The translations under genes were made by a program, and so were the position numbers. This document shows positions 17,104 through 24,984 of a DNA stretch of 42,205 bases, piece by piece (positions within the stretch are counted from its first letter, which is position 1; each line of letters begins with the position of its first letter). The notes beneath the pieces were generated by a model. It saw only the letters and a program-made list of their open reading frames with translations. It ran no database searches and was not told the origin of the DNA. Origin of the DNA: an uncultured Collinsella sp. (GTDB lineage: Bacteria; Actinomycetota; Coriobacteriia; Coriobacteriales; Coriobacteriaceae); the NCBI GenBank assembly GCA_902475785.1, contig CABSAN010000015.1, forward strand, positions 1 through 42,205, read 5' to 3'.

Positions 17104-18978
17104 TTAGCAGTCCCCCTTTGCGCAAGTGGATGCCGGGGCAGCCGGGGCGGACGCGGGACTCGGGACGAACGCGGGCGTCGTGCTCCCCTGCTGACCCTCG
17201 AGCTCCTCGCGACGAAGCTGCGACTGGCAAATCTCGCGATAGAGTTGGCAGCTTGCGTACAGCTCGTCGTGCGTACCCAGGCCCGCGACCGAGCCGTGGT
17301 CGAGCACGCAGATCATGTCGGCGTCGCGCGCGGTCGAGACGCGCTGGCTCACGATCACCGTGGTTAGCGGGAGTCCGCCCGCGGCGGCACCGCGTACGCT
17401 GCGCTCGCGGATGGCGTGGCGAAGCGCTGCATCGGTCTTAAAGTCGAGCGCCGAGGCGGAGTCATCCATAATCAGAATCTGCGGCGAGCCCACCAGGGCA
17501 CGCGCAATGGTCAGGCGCTGGCGCTGGCCAACGCTGAAGTTCTTGCCGCCCGCCTCGACCGGGGCGCCGAGCCCCTGCGGCTTGTTGCGCACGAACTCGC
17601 TGGCCTGCGCTATATCGAGCGCCGCCCACAGCTCCTCATCGGTTGCCGACTCGTCGCGCCAGGTTAGGTTGCTGCGGATCGTGCCGCTCACGAGCGACGC
17701 GCGCTGCGGAACAGTCGCAACCACATGACGCAGCTGGTCGAGCGGCCAGGCGCGCACGTCGGCACCCATTACGCTCACGCTGCCGGTGCCCGTGTCGTAC
17801 AGGCGCGGGATGAGCGAGACGAGCGTCGACTTACCGCTGCCCGTGCCGCCGATAATGCCGAGCGTTTTGCCCAGCGGCAGCTCCAGGGTCACGTCATTGA
17901 CGGCGTTGGCGGCGCCCGCGCCAAAGGAGAAGCTCGCATGGCTCAAGCTCAGCGCGGGGACCGGAACAGCGCCACCCGCCAGTGCGCCCGGCTCGGGCAG
18001 CGCAACCGGCTGGTTGCCCTCGTCGGTAATGCTCGGCACGCAATTGAGCACCTCGTTGAGACGCGACGCACTGGCGCTCGCCTTGGTAAAGACCACGACC
18101 AGGTTGGCGACATACACGATGGAAGTCAGGGTCTGCGTCATGTAGTTGACGAACGCCATGACCTGGCCCTGCGTGAGTTCGCCCACGTTGACCTGGATGC
18201 CGCCCACCCACAGGATGGCGCACACGCCCAGGTTCATCACCAAAAACGTGACGGGGTTGAGGATCGACGAGAGCTTGCCCACCGCGATTGCGACACGCGC
18301 CTGGTCATCGGCCGCCTGGGCAAAACGCTCACGTTCGTGACCCTCGCGCACAAACGCCCGGACCACGCGGGCGCCCGAAAGCCCCTCGCGGCAAATGAGC
18401 GCGATGCGGTCGAGCTTTGCCTGCAGCTGCTTGTAGTACGGGATGCAGCGCGCCATGACAAACCAAAACACCAGGCCGATGGCGGGCGTGCAAATCAAAA
18501 AGATGATGCCGAGCTTAAGGTCGATGGCAAGGGCCGCGACCATGGAACCCACCGCCAAGAAGGGCCAGCGGATGAGCATGCGCACGCCCAGCGCCACAGC
18601 AAGCTGCACCTGGTTGACGTCGTTGGTAATGCGCGTGATGAGCGACGGCGTGCCAAAGCGGTCAAGTTCGGCATAGCTCAGCTTGTTGATGTGCTGGTAG
18701 AGTGCGCCGCGAATGTCAGTACCCATGCCCTGCGAGGTGAGCGCCGCCATCTTTTGGCAGACGAGCGTAAACGAGATGCCGATCACGGCCATGGCGGCGA
18801 GCACCATGCCGTAGTGGACGACGGCACTCATGTCGTGCGCACCGATACCTTTATCAATCATCTGGGCAATCACCAGCGGCGTCAGCAGGTCAAAGATCAC
18901 TTCGATCAGCTTGCACGCAGGACCAATCACCATATACCGGTGAAACTTACCACCAAAACGCCTGAGCAGCTCAATCAT
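17104..18978 (-). CDS. ABC exporter half-transporter with degenerate Walker B (pair 1)
   Basis: 624 residues from ATG 18978; AGGGAG lies 9 bases upstream, and a TTG further out would overlap it. Membrane domain about residues 15-310. The ATPase has Walker A GGTGSGKSTLVSLI, signature FSVGQRQRLTIARAL and Walker B ILIMDDSASALD. The residue that should be catalytic Glu is Asp and the next Ala is Ser, the usual sign of the non-hydrolysing site in heterodimeric exporters such as TM287/288. A Pro/Ala-rich tail of about 35 residues follows the ATPase and ends CAKGDC. It is the first gene of the pair. Confidence 0.9.
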   Translation of the reverse strand: MIELLRRFGGKFHRYMVIGPACKLIEVIFDLLTPLVIAQMIDKGIGAHDMSAVVHYGMVLAAMAVIGISFTLVCQKMAALTSQGMGTDIRGALYQHINKLSYAELDRFGTPSLITRITNDVNQVQLAVALGVRMLIRWPFLAVGSMVAALAIDLKLGIIFLICTPAIGLVFWFVMARCIPYYKQLQAKLDRIALICREGLSGARVVRAFVREGHERERFAQAADDQARVAIAVGKLSSILNPVTFLVMNLGVCAILWVGGIQVNVGELTQGQVMAFVNYMTQTLTSIVYVANLVVVFTKASASASRLNEVLNCVPSITDEGNQPVALPEPGALAGGAVPVPALSLSHASFSFGAGAANAVNDVTLELPLGKTLGIIGGTGSGKSTLVSLIPRLYDTGTGSVSVMGADVRAWPLDQLRHVVATVPQRASLVSGTIRSNLTWRDESATDEELWAALDIAQASEFVRNKPQGLGAPVEAGGKNFSVGQRQRLTIARALVGSPQILIMDDSASALDFKTDAALRHAIRERSVRGAAAGGLPLTTVIVSQRVSTARDADMICVLDHGSVAGLGTHDELYASCQLYREICQSQLRREELEGQQGSTTPAFVPSPASAPAAPASTCAKGDC

Positions 18979-19145
18979 AAAAAGGCGCTCCCTATCATCA
19001 TCTCTCTTCAATCTGATTCATGATAGTACGGAGAACCCTAGAGATGCGTAAGCAACTCGTTACAGAAGAATCTTGGATAGCGGTAAAAACCGCCTATGTT
19101 TAGGCGCGGTCAGCGAGCGCCATCCAGAGCGCACAAGTTGGCATG

Positions 19146-19187
19146 AAAAAGGCAAGGCATAGACCTTCTGGTCATGCCTTGCCTTTT
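19146..19187 (-). terminator. Terminator downstream of SRP RNA
   Basis: AAAAAGGCAAGGCAT (19146-19160) pairs with ATGCCTTGCCTTTT (19174-19187), with a small inner stem AGACC/GGTC. On the minus strand the stem is followed by TTTTT. It is 82 bp beyond the SRP RNA 3' end. The GCGCGGTTT/AAACCGCGC hairpin at about 19233-19254 lies between them. Confidence 0.75.
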
Positions 19188-19269
19188 GAATGACAAATTG
19201 TCGCTCTGGGTGGCGCGCAGCGTCGATCATTGCGCGGTTTGGTAAAACCGCGCAAAAAAGAAAGCCCGT

Positions 19270-19370
19270 GCGCTCGATGGATCCGGATGCCCGACAGAGG
19301 CTCCTTATGGCTGCTTCCTTCCGGACCTGACCAGATTCGGAACATGTCGTCATCCGAACCCATCGAACGC
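19270..19370 (-). ncRNA. ffs: Signal recognition particle RNA, small bacterial type
   Basis: On the minus strand the core GGTCAGGTCCGGAAGGAAGC is the conserved SRP RNA domain IV tip with its asymmetric loops. The flanks pair: GCGTTCGATGG at the 5' end with CCATCGAGCGC at the 3' end, and GGGTTCGGATG with CATCCGGATCC. The result is a single hairpin of about 100 nt, the 4.5S-like form. It is followed by TTTCTTTTTT on its own strand. Ends are set by the pairing and are good to a few bases. Closeness to tadA is common in Gram-positive genomes. Confidence 0.93.
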
Positions 19371-19424
19371 GCTAGGCGCTCGATATATCTTACCCGCTCC
19401 CGCCCGATGGGGCAAGGTGGCTAA

Positions 19425-19494
19425 TTTGGGACGGGGCTTTTTTGACTACTTGGGCAATCAGATCGACAGGTGGTCAAATAAGCCCCGTCCCAAA
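19425..19494. repeat. Second GGGACGGGGCTTTTTT-family palindrome
   Basis: TTTGGGACGGGGCTTTTTTG (from 19425) pairs with CAAATAAGCCCCGTCCCAAA (to 19494), extended inward by ACTAC/GTGGT with mismatches. The outer arm sequence is the same as at 15126-15231, so copies lie on both sides of the ABC pair and SRP RNA. Confidence 0.8.
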
Positions 19495-19524
19495 AAGACT
19501 GGTCTGCTGCCGTGCCACAAAAGG

Positions 19525-19661
19525 GGCCTATCTACTACGTTTAGGCCGCAGGGGTCAACCATAGCCGGCTTTTTCGAAAATCGGCAAGCTTTCTACCTGC
19601 GGTTTTAATTTCACAAAATCCGGGATGGTCAAGGGTGCTCGGCTAAACGTAGTAGATGGCC
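19525..19661. repeat. 137-bp element with ATCTACTACGTTTAG inverted ends
   Basis: Left end 19525-19547 (GGCC-T-ATCTACTACGTTTAG-G-CC) and right end 19641-19661 are reverse complements except for two single-base indels. The interior of about 93 bases has no gene and only minor pairing. I see no transposase. Confidence 0.7.
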
Positions 19662-19724
19662 GCATTTCATGGCGGACGGTCCGACCCAAGGCCCAAGGCG
19701 GCCAGCCTCGGATAGCCATTCTCG

Positions 19725-19793
19725 AAGTTGCGGTGGAATAGTTCCTGTTTTTGCCGCCTGAGCCGCCAAACAGGAACTATTCCACCGCAACTT
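19725..19793. repeat. Perfect 26-bp-arm palindrome, GTTGCGGTGGAATA family
   Basis: Arms 19725-19750 and 19768-19793 are perfect reverse complements around 17 bases. It sits 16 bp beyond the stop of the TadA-glycerate kinase gene. Relative of 634-700. Confidence 0.9.
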
Positions 19794-19809
19794 ATCGAGG
19801 GGATGGGTT

Positions 19810-21591
19810 TTAGATGCGGCCAAGGTCGAAGGATTGGGCGGCTGCTTCACCGGCGCAGATGAGGTTGGTTGTGGCTTCCTGGGGGTCGAGCGCTTGGTCA
19901 AGAGGCATGGGCCTGCGGCAGACCGGCAGGACCAAGTCGATGCCCTGACCATACACCGCATCCAAATTATCCGCACGACCGCCCACGACGGCTACTACCG
20001 GCTTGCCATAGCGATTGGCACGGCGGGCCACGCCCACCGGCGCCTTGCCGGCAGCGGATTGCTCGTCCATGTTGCCCTCGCCTGTAATGACCAGGTCGAC
20101 ATCGCGCACGCGTTCGTCAAACCCAATCAGATCGAGCACCGTCTCCACGCCCGAACGCAACTCAGCACCGAGCGCCAGCAGCGCGGCACCCAAGCCACCT
20201 GCCGCGCCCGCGCCAGGCACGCCGAGCACCGAGCCAAATGTCCGCACGCCCTCGGGCACGCGCAACAACCCCTGAGCCCGCACCCCGGTAATCGCCGCAT
20301 CGAGCAGGCGGCCGTAGCCGACCATCCAGCTGTCGTACCCGCGCAGTACCTCGGCATCACCCGCCGGCAAACCCTTCTGCCCACCAAACACCGCCAGTGC
20401 GCCTCGACGCCCCACGAGCGGATTCTCGACATCGGAAAGCACGATGATACGCGTGCCGTTTAGTGCCCGAAGCGCCGGTGCCAAATCGATATTCGCCACG
20501 TGTTCAAGGCCCGCGAGACCGGGGGCGATATTGCAGCCACGGTCATCGACAAGGTGGGCGCCCAGCGCCTGCAGCATGCCGGCGCCACCATCGTTGGTGG
20601 CGCTGCCGCCCAGACCAATATAGACAGTCTTTGCCCCAGCACGAACCGCGCGAAGCATCAGCTCGCCCACGCCATAGGTCGAAGCCGCAAGCGCCGCCGA
20701 TTCCGTGCAAGGTGAATACCCAATACCTGCCGCCTCGGCCATCTCAATAACAGCAGATTCACGCTCGCCGTCCACCAGCATCCGGGCAGACACGCGGTCG
20801 CCCAAGGGGCCTGCGACTTCACATGCCACGACCTCACCGCCGCACGCGGCAACGGCATCGAGCGTTCCCTCGCCGCCATCCGCCAGCGGCAGCGCGCTTA
20901 CCTGGGCATCGGGCCACACGCGGCGCACACCTTCGGCAACGGCCGCCTCCGCCTGTGCACTCGAAACGCTGCCCTTAAAGGAATCAATCGCCAACAGCAC
21001 ACGACGGGGCCGGCGCTGCACGGAGCCAAAGTCGAGCGTCTCGCCAGCGAGATCCCCAACACCCGCAAGCGCCTCGGCGTGGGCGGCATGCGCCTCAAGA
21101 TCGGCCCCACAACCGCAGCCAGCACCATCGGTGCCACGCAGCCCACTAAAATAGCCGCTCAGCACCGCGCGGCACTCATCCGCCAGCACGCCGGCATGTA
21201 CGTTAAACCGATGATTCAGGCGCGAATCGGCATTCAGGTCGTATAGCGACCCCAGAGCGCCCGCTTTAGCATCGGACGCGCCGTACACGCAGCGCCCCAC
21301 GCGCGCGTTAACCATAAGCCCCGCGCACATGCAGCAGGGCTCGAGCGTTACGTAGACCGTGCAATCGGAAAGGCGCCAACGACCGAGCGACCGCGCGGCG
21401 GCGCATAGGGCCGCAAACTCGGCATGCGCCGAAGGGTCCTGGTCGAGCTCGCGGCGATTATGCGCCCGCGCGACGATCTCACCCGCGCGCACTACCACGG
21501 CACCAATCGGTACCTCGCCCACCGCAGCGGCGGCGCGCGCCTCCGCCAGCGCCTCGCGCATGAACTTCTCATCGATTCCGGTGCTCGTCAT
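19810..21591 (-). CDS. Fusion of tRNA adenosine deaminase (TadA) and glycerate kinase
   Basis: 593 residues in one uninterrupted frame. Residues 1-152 are a full TadA: zinc and proton-shuttle motif HAE at 56-58 and PCCMC at 85-89, with FMREALAEARAAA and VPIGAVVV. TadA makes inosine at the wobble base of tRNA-Arg. Residues about 195-593 are a full glycerate kinase of the GlxK/GarK type: VLLAIDSFKGSVSSAQAEAA, LPLADGGEGTLDAV, GLGGSATNDGGAGMLQALGA, and DLVITGEGNMDEQSAAGKAPVGVA. It phosphorylates glycerate with ATP. A linker of about 42 residues joins them, with a CGCG cluster. ATG 21591 is used (GGGAAGG 6 bases upstream). No stop or frameshift separates the domains. Whether it is processed into two proteins is unknown. 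Confidence 0.92.
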   Translation of the reverse strand: MTSTGIDEKFMREALAEARAAAAVGEVPIGAVVVRAGEIVARAHNRRELDQDPSAHAEFAALCAAARSLGRWRLSDCTVYVTLEPCCMCAGLMVNARVGRCVYGASDAKAGALGSLYDLNADSRLNHRFNVHAGVLADECRAVLSGYFSGLRGTDGAGCGCGADLEAHAAHAEALAGVGDLAGETLDFGSVQRRPRRVLLAIDSFKGSVSSAQAEAAVAEGVRRVWPDAQVSALPLADGGEGTLDAVAACGGEVVACEVAGPLGDRVSARMLVDGERESAVIEMAEAAGIGYSPCTESAALAASTYGVGELMLRAVRAGAKTVYIGLGGSATNDGGAGMLQALGAHLVDDRGCNIAPGLAGLEHVANIDLAPALRALNGTRIIVLSDVENPLVGRRGALAVFGGQKGLPAGDAEVLRGYDSWMVGYGRLLDAAITGVRAQGLLRVPEGVRTFGSVLGVPGAGAAGGLGAALLALGAELRSGVETVLDLIGFDERVRDVDLVITGEGNMDEQSAAGKAPVGVARRANRYGKPVVAVVGGRADNLDAVYGQGIDLVLPVCRRPMPLDQALDPQEATTNLICAGEAAAQSFDLGRI

Positions 21592-21642
21592 CGTTCGCCT
21601 TCCCTGTTGCAAACCCAAAACGATGCTATCATTACGACTCAC

Positions 21643-21732
21643 GGAGAGATGGCAGAGCGGTTGAATGCGGCGGTCTTGAAAACCGTTGAGCGCGAGAGCG
21701 TTCCGGGGGTTCGAATCCCCCTCTCTCCGCCA
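21643..21732 (+). tRNA. tRNA-Ser (anticodon UGA), CCA encoded
   Basis: Acceptor arms GGAGAGA (21643-21649) and TCTCTCC (21722-21728) pair fully, followed by G and encoded CCA. The anticodon loop is CTTGAAA within a GCGGT/ACCGT stem, giving TGA. The long variable arm (GAGCGCGAGAGCGTTC) and T-loop GGTTCGAATCC fit a serine tRNA. Confidence 0.96.
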
Positions 21733-21735
21733 CTC

Positions 21736-22320
21736 TTAGTGACTCACCGGCGTCATGGTCCGTTCGAACAGTGCATCGACCACGTCGGCGATTTCGGATC
21801 GGCGCTCTAGTACGTGGCCCGATTCCCACCACATGGTAAAGAGCCGAATAATGCCGCCGGCGACAAACTCAGACGTTGTCTCGAGCGATACGGGCGCGAG
21901 CGCGTCCTCGTCAAGCGCGCTCATCACGCGCCCACGTATGGAACGTGCGATGCGGTCACAAATCATGCTAGTCAGCATACCCGACATACTGCTCGCCAAA
22001 ATGTTATCCATGAGCTGCTCATGCGCCAGAATCAGATCCATGGCATCGGCGAACACTTCGTGGCGAAGCGCGCGTACGTCCTCGGCGCCCTCCGCGCCAT
22101 CCGCATCGGCCCGCTTTTGCGGCAGGCCCGACATGAGTTCATCGATATAGAAGGCAAAGTAATCGTTTTTGTCGCGGAAGTGCTTGTAGAACGTCGTCCG
22201 ACGAATCATAGCGCGGTCGCACAGCATGGCAACCGTCACGTCCTCAAACCGATGCTCTTCGAGCAGCTCAGTAAAGGCCTCGAACAGGGCCCGATAGGTT
22301 TTCTTGATGCGAAGGTCCAT
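21736..22320 (-). CDS. TetR-family transcriptional regulator
   Basis: 194 residues from ATG 22320, with GAGGAGG 8-9 bases upstream. The N-terminal DNA-binding domain is clear: TYRALFEAFTELLEEHRFEDVTVAMLCDRAMIRRTTFYKHFRDKNDYF (shown here in two parts: helix 1 TYRALFEAFTELLEE and recognition helix RRTTFYKHF). The rest is a helical ligand or dimer domain with AGGIIRLFTMWWESG near the end, like the YcdC/DhaS-type C-terminus. It is divergent from lemA with a 212-bp gap, so it may control itself or lemA (inference). The stop is 4 bp from the tRNA-Ser end. Confidence 0.88.
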   Translation of the reverse strand: MDLRIKKTYRALFEAFTELLEEHRFEDVTVAMLCDRAMIRRTTFYKHFRDKNDYFAFYIDELMSGLPQKRADADGAEGAEDVRALRHEVFADAMDLILAHEQLMDNILASSMSGMLTSMICDRIARSIRGRVMSALDEDALAPVSLETTSEFVAGGIIRLFTMWWESGHVLERRSEIADVVDALFERTMTPVSH

Positions 22321-22532
22321 ACGTATCGCCCTCCTCAAGGAAAAGACAGCACTCACTAATCTGTCGCATATCTTACACCTGTATCACCCACTCCCTGGCG
22401 AATGGCCTTACCTTGGTGGAAACATAACGCTTACCGGAAAGTTCGGTATCGCCAAAGGTTGCGGGTATACTAGTAGCGTTACACCAACGGCAGCCGGCGG
22501 AAGACGCCGCGGCCATTCGAAACGGAGACACC

Positions 22533-23084
22533 ATGATTCCCGTCATCATCGGTATCGTTGTTGTCGTTGTGATTGTCTGCGCCATCGCCGGCATCTACAA
22601 CAACATGGTCACCAAGCGCAATCGCATTGATAACGCCTGGCAGAACATCGACACGCAGCTGCAGCGCCGCAACGACCTGATCCCTAACCTGGTCGAGACC
22701 GTCAAGGGCTACGCCAAACACGAGCAGGACACGCTTGCCGCCGTGGTCAACGCGCGCAACGCCGCCGTGAGTGCCACCACACCCGAGGCCAAGATGGAAG
22801 CGGACAACGTGCTGACCGGTGCGCTGCGCCAGCTCTTCGCCGTGGCCGAGGCTTACCCCGATCTTAAGGCGAACACCAACTTTACGCAGCTCCAAGCCAC
22901 GCTCGAGGACACCGAGAACAAGGTGAGCTACGCGCGTCAGAGCTACAACGACTGCGTGCTTAGCTACAACAACGCCATCCAGACCTTCCCGGCCGTCATC
23001 TTTGCCGGCATCTTCCAGTTTAAGGAGCGCCAGGGCTTCGAGGCCGCCGAAGCTGCCCGCCAGGCACCGACCGTCAAGTTCTAA
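22533..23084 (+). CDS. LemA-family membrane protein
   Basis: 183 residues. A single N-terminal membrane anchor (VIIGIVVVVVIVCAIAGIY) is followed by the LemA core YNNMVTKRNRIDNAWQNID, QLQRRNDLIPNLVETVKGYA and FPAVIFAGIFQFKERQGFEA. LemA proteins have a short outside N-terminus and a helical bundle; their role is not settled. ACGGAG lies 5 bases before the ATG. TATACT at 22466 is a possible -10 box, but I see no good -35. It is a single gene with a strong terminator 37 bp downstream. Confidence 0.93.
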   Translation: MIPVIIGIVVVVVIVCAIAGIYNNMVTKRNRIDNAWQNIDTQLQRRNDLIPNLVETVKGYAKHEQDTLAAVVNARNAAVSATTPEAKMEADNVLTGALRQLFAVAEAYPDLKANTNFTQLQATLEDTENKVSYARQSYNDCVLSYNNAIQTFPAVIFAGIFQFKERQGFEAAEAARQAPTVKF

Positions 23085-23120
23085 CAGATCCGCAGCGTAT
23101 CCTTAATCGGGTATATGCAT

Positions 23121-23159
23121 AAACCGCCCCGTCGAATGCATACTTCGGCGGGGCGGTTT
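23121..23159 (+). terminator. Terminator after lemA
   Basis: AAACCGCCCCGTCGAA (23121-23136) pairs with TTCGGCGGGGCGGTTT (23144-23159) with one mismatch and is followed by CCTTTG. Confidence 0.85.
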
Positions 23160-23184
23160 CCTTTGTCGCGAAGGTCCCCCTCAA

Positions 23185-23397
23185 GGCGCCGTGCATTTTT
23201 GGGAGTATTCAACATAACCAAGGGCTTCGGGCGCCACGATAAATGCCAAAGACCGCGAATATCCCTGCAAATCAAACGCTGTCAGCCCATAACCCCGCCC
23301 ATCATTCGTAGAAAACATCGAGAAATCCCGATTTTTCGCCCGAGGCCGGTATGCAGGGGTCTTCGATTGCAGAATACTCGCAAAAATGCACGTCGCC
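23185..23397. repeat. 213-bp element with 26-bp inverted ends, no gene inside
   Basis: GGCGCCGTGCATTTTTGGGAGTATTC at 23185-23210 (given here as two blocks GGCGCCGTGCATTTTTGGGA and GTATTC) is the reverse complement of 23372-23397 at 24 of 26 positions. The 161-base interior has no supported gene. It may be a miniature mobile element; there is no transposase, and I see no clear target-site duplication. Confidence 0.75.
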
Positions 23398-23501
23398 ACC
23401 ACCCCCACATGGCGCGAACCAAAACAAAAGCGCGGCAAAAAGCCGCGCACCATCTCTATTCAGATCTATATTGCCCGTAACGACTGCGCCGAGGTAACAC
23501 A

Positions 23502-23626
23502 GGCCCGGGGGTGACCTTCCTTTCCGGCGCACTCCGCAGGACGAAAGAACCCCCGCCGCACGTAGTGCGCAGCGGGGGTTCTTTCATGTCCGAGGACGCG
23601 CCGGAAAGGAAGGTCGCCCTCGGGCC
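23502..23626. repeat. Composite palindrome of 125 bp with an inner terminator
   Basis: Outer arms 23502-23530 and 23598-23626 share CCTTCCTTTCCGGCGC and its complement, with few mismatches. The inner stem GAAAGAACCCCCGC / GCGGGGGTTCTTTC (23543-23556, 23572-23585) has T-runs on both strands, and a small CGCAC/GTGCG stem forms its tip. It is 17 bp beyond the ilvE stop and probably terminates it. Confidence 0.88.
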
Positions 23627-23642
23627 GGACATACAAGACAGC

Positions 23643-24695
23643 TTACGCGACGGTGTAAACCCAGTTGTGCTTATCCTCAACAGCACCAGACTGGATGCCC
23701 GTCAGGGTCTCGCGGAGCTTCTTCATCACAGGACCGATCTCGGTGTAGCCAGCCGGGAAGGTCACAGTCTCGTCGGCACCGTAGACCTTGTTGTCGATCT
23801 CGCCGACCGGGGAGATAACGGCAGCGGTGCCGCACAAACCGCACTCAACAAAGGTGCCGGCCTTGACCTCGGCCCACTCGACGGGACGCTGGTCGACGGT
23901 CATGCCCAGGTCCTGAGCAACCTGAACGAGCGAACGGCGGGTGATGGAGGGCAGGATGGAGTCGGTGTGCGACTGCGGGACGACAAGCGTGCCGTCCTCC
24001 TTCACGAACAGGACGTTGGCGCCACCGGTCTCCTCGACATAGGTGCGGGACTCGGAGTCGAGATACAGGTTCTCGGCATAGCCCTCGCGGTGAGCCTCCA
24101 TCGTGGGCTTCAGGGACATGGCGTAGTTCAGGCCGGCCTTGATGTTGCCGGTGCCGTGCGGTGCGGCGCGGTCGTACTCGGAAACACGCAGCTTGACAGG
24201 CTTGAGGCCACCCTTAAAGTACGGACCGACCGGGGTCACGAGAATGCGGAACGTGTACTCAGGAGCGGGAGCCACGCCGATCACGTCACCGGAGCCGATC
24301 ATAAACGGACGCACATACAGGGTCGCGCCGGAACCGAAGGGCGGAACCCATGCAGCGTTGGCAGAGACAACCTGCTTGACGGCCTCGACAAACTTGTCCT
24401 TGGGGAACGGGGGCATCTCGAGGCGCTGCGCGGAGTTATACATACGCTCGGCGTTCATGTCGGGACGGAAGCAGACGATGCTGCCGTCCTCGGCGGTGTA
24501 GGCTTTCAGGCCCTCAAAGACCTCCTGGCAGTAGTGGAAGATGCCACCGCACTCGGAGACATGCAGGGTGTGGTCGGTGGTCAGGCCGCCCTCGTCCCAC
24601 TCGCCATCCTTCCAATGGGCCTCGTAGCTGTAATCGGTCTTCATGTAGCCAAAGCCAAGGCTACCCCAATCGATATCCTTCTTCTCGACAGTCAT
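23643..24695 (-). CDS. ilvE: Branched-chain amino acid aminotransferase
   Basis: 350 residues, class IV PLP aminotransferase of the longer, eukaryote-like BCAT subgroup. ATG 24695 has AAGGAG 6 bases upstream; upstream in-frame codons lack a ribosome site and a family match. Family motifs are ECGGIFHYCQEVFEGLKAY near the N-terminus, RPFMIGSGDVIGVAP, the PLP lysine in GNIKAGLNYAMSL, YVEETGGANVLFV and EVKAGTFVECGLCGTAAVISPV. It transfers amino groups between Leu, Ile or Val and 2-oxoglutarate. It stands alone, with a leader of about 150 nt that may hold regulation (TACAAT near 24852 could be the -10 box). I see no clear attenuator peptide rich in Ile, Leu and Val. Confidence 0.93.
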   Translation of the reverse strand: MTVEKKDIDWGSLGFGYMKTDYSYEAHWKDGEWDEGGLTTDHTLHVSECGGIFHYCQEVFEGLKAYTAEDGSIVCFRPDMNAERMYNSAQRLEMPPFPKDKFVEAVKQVVSANAAWVPPFGSGATLYVRPFMIGSGDVIGVAPAPEYTFRILVTPVGPYFKGGLKPVKLRVSEYDRAAPHGTGNIKAGLNYAMSLKPTMEAHREGYAENLYLDSESRTYVEETGGANVLFVKEDGTLVVPQSHTDSILPSITRRSLVQVAQDLGMTVDQRPVEWAEVKAGTFVECGLCGTAAVISPVGEIDNKVYGADETVTFPAGYTEIGPVMKKLRETLTGIQSGAVEDKHNWVYTVA

Positions 24696-24922
24696 ATGTC
24701 GCTCCTTACATACACAGTTGCATACTCGCGAACCCGCACGCAAGGACCGAGGCCGACCGCGTCGCAACGTCGCACGCCCGGAGCGTAGAGCCGGACAGGA
24801 CACGCGGGCAACACCAAAGTCCATGGCACATCGATTCGCATGCAGGTGATTGTACTCCCCGCACGCCTTGGATAAAACGTTTTTCTTTAACTAAGTAAAG
24901 TATTTTCATTTGCCTTCAACAC

Positions 24923-24956
24923 AAAAGGCCCGCCATCGAATCCGATGACGGGCCTT
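24923..24956 (-). terminator. Terminator after the DedA gene
   Basis: AAGGCCCGTCATCG and CGATGGCGGGCCTT pair (one mismatch), followed by TTTTGTGTT on the minus strand. 28 bp beyond the stop at 24985. Confidence 0.85.
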
Positions 24957-24984
24957 GGAATTAACGTCCGAAAACAAGCTCGGA

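Noticed and set aside
15126..19494. Composite transposon carrying the ABC exporter
   Set aside because: The bordering palindromes are not insertion sequences, no transposase or target duplication is visible, and the segment includes the SRP RNA, a core gene.
19810..21591. Two separate genes tadA and glxK
   Set aside because: No stop codon, frameshift or good internal ribosome site was seen between the domains, so I report one fusion.
24696..24824. N-terminal extension of IlvE
   Set aside because: The extra 43 residues are Arg-rich shadow sequence, and AAGGAG marks ATG 24695 as the start.
24696..24870. Attenuator or T-box leader for ilvE
   Set aside because: The leader has no run of Ile, Leu or Val codons, and I found no T-box core or paired terminator/antiterminator.
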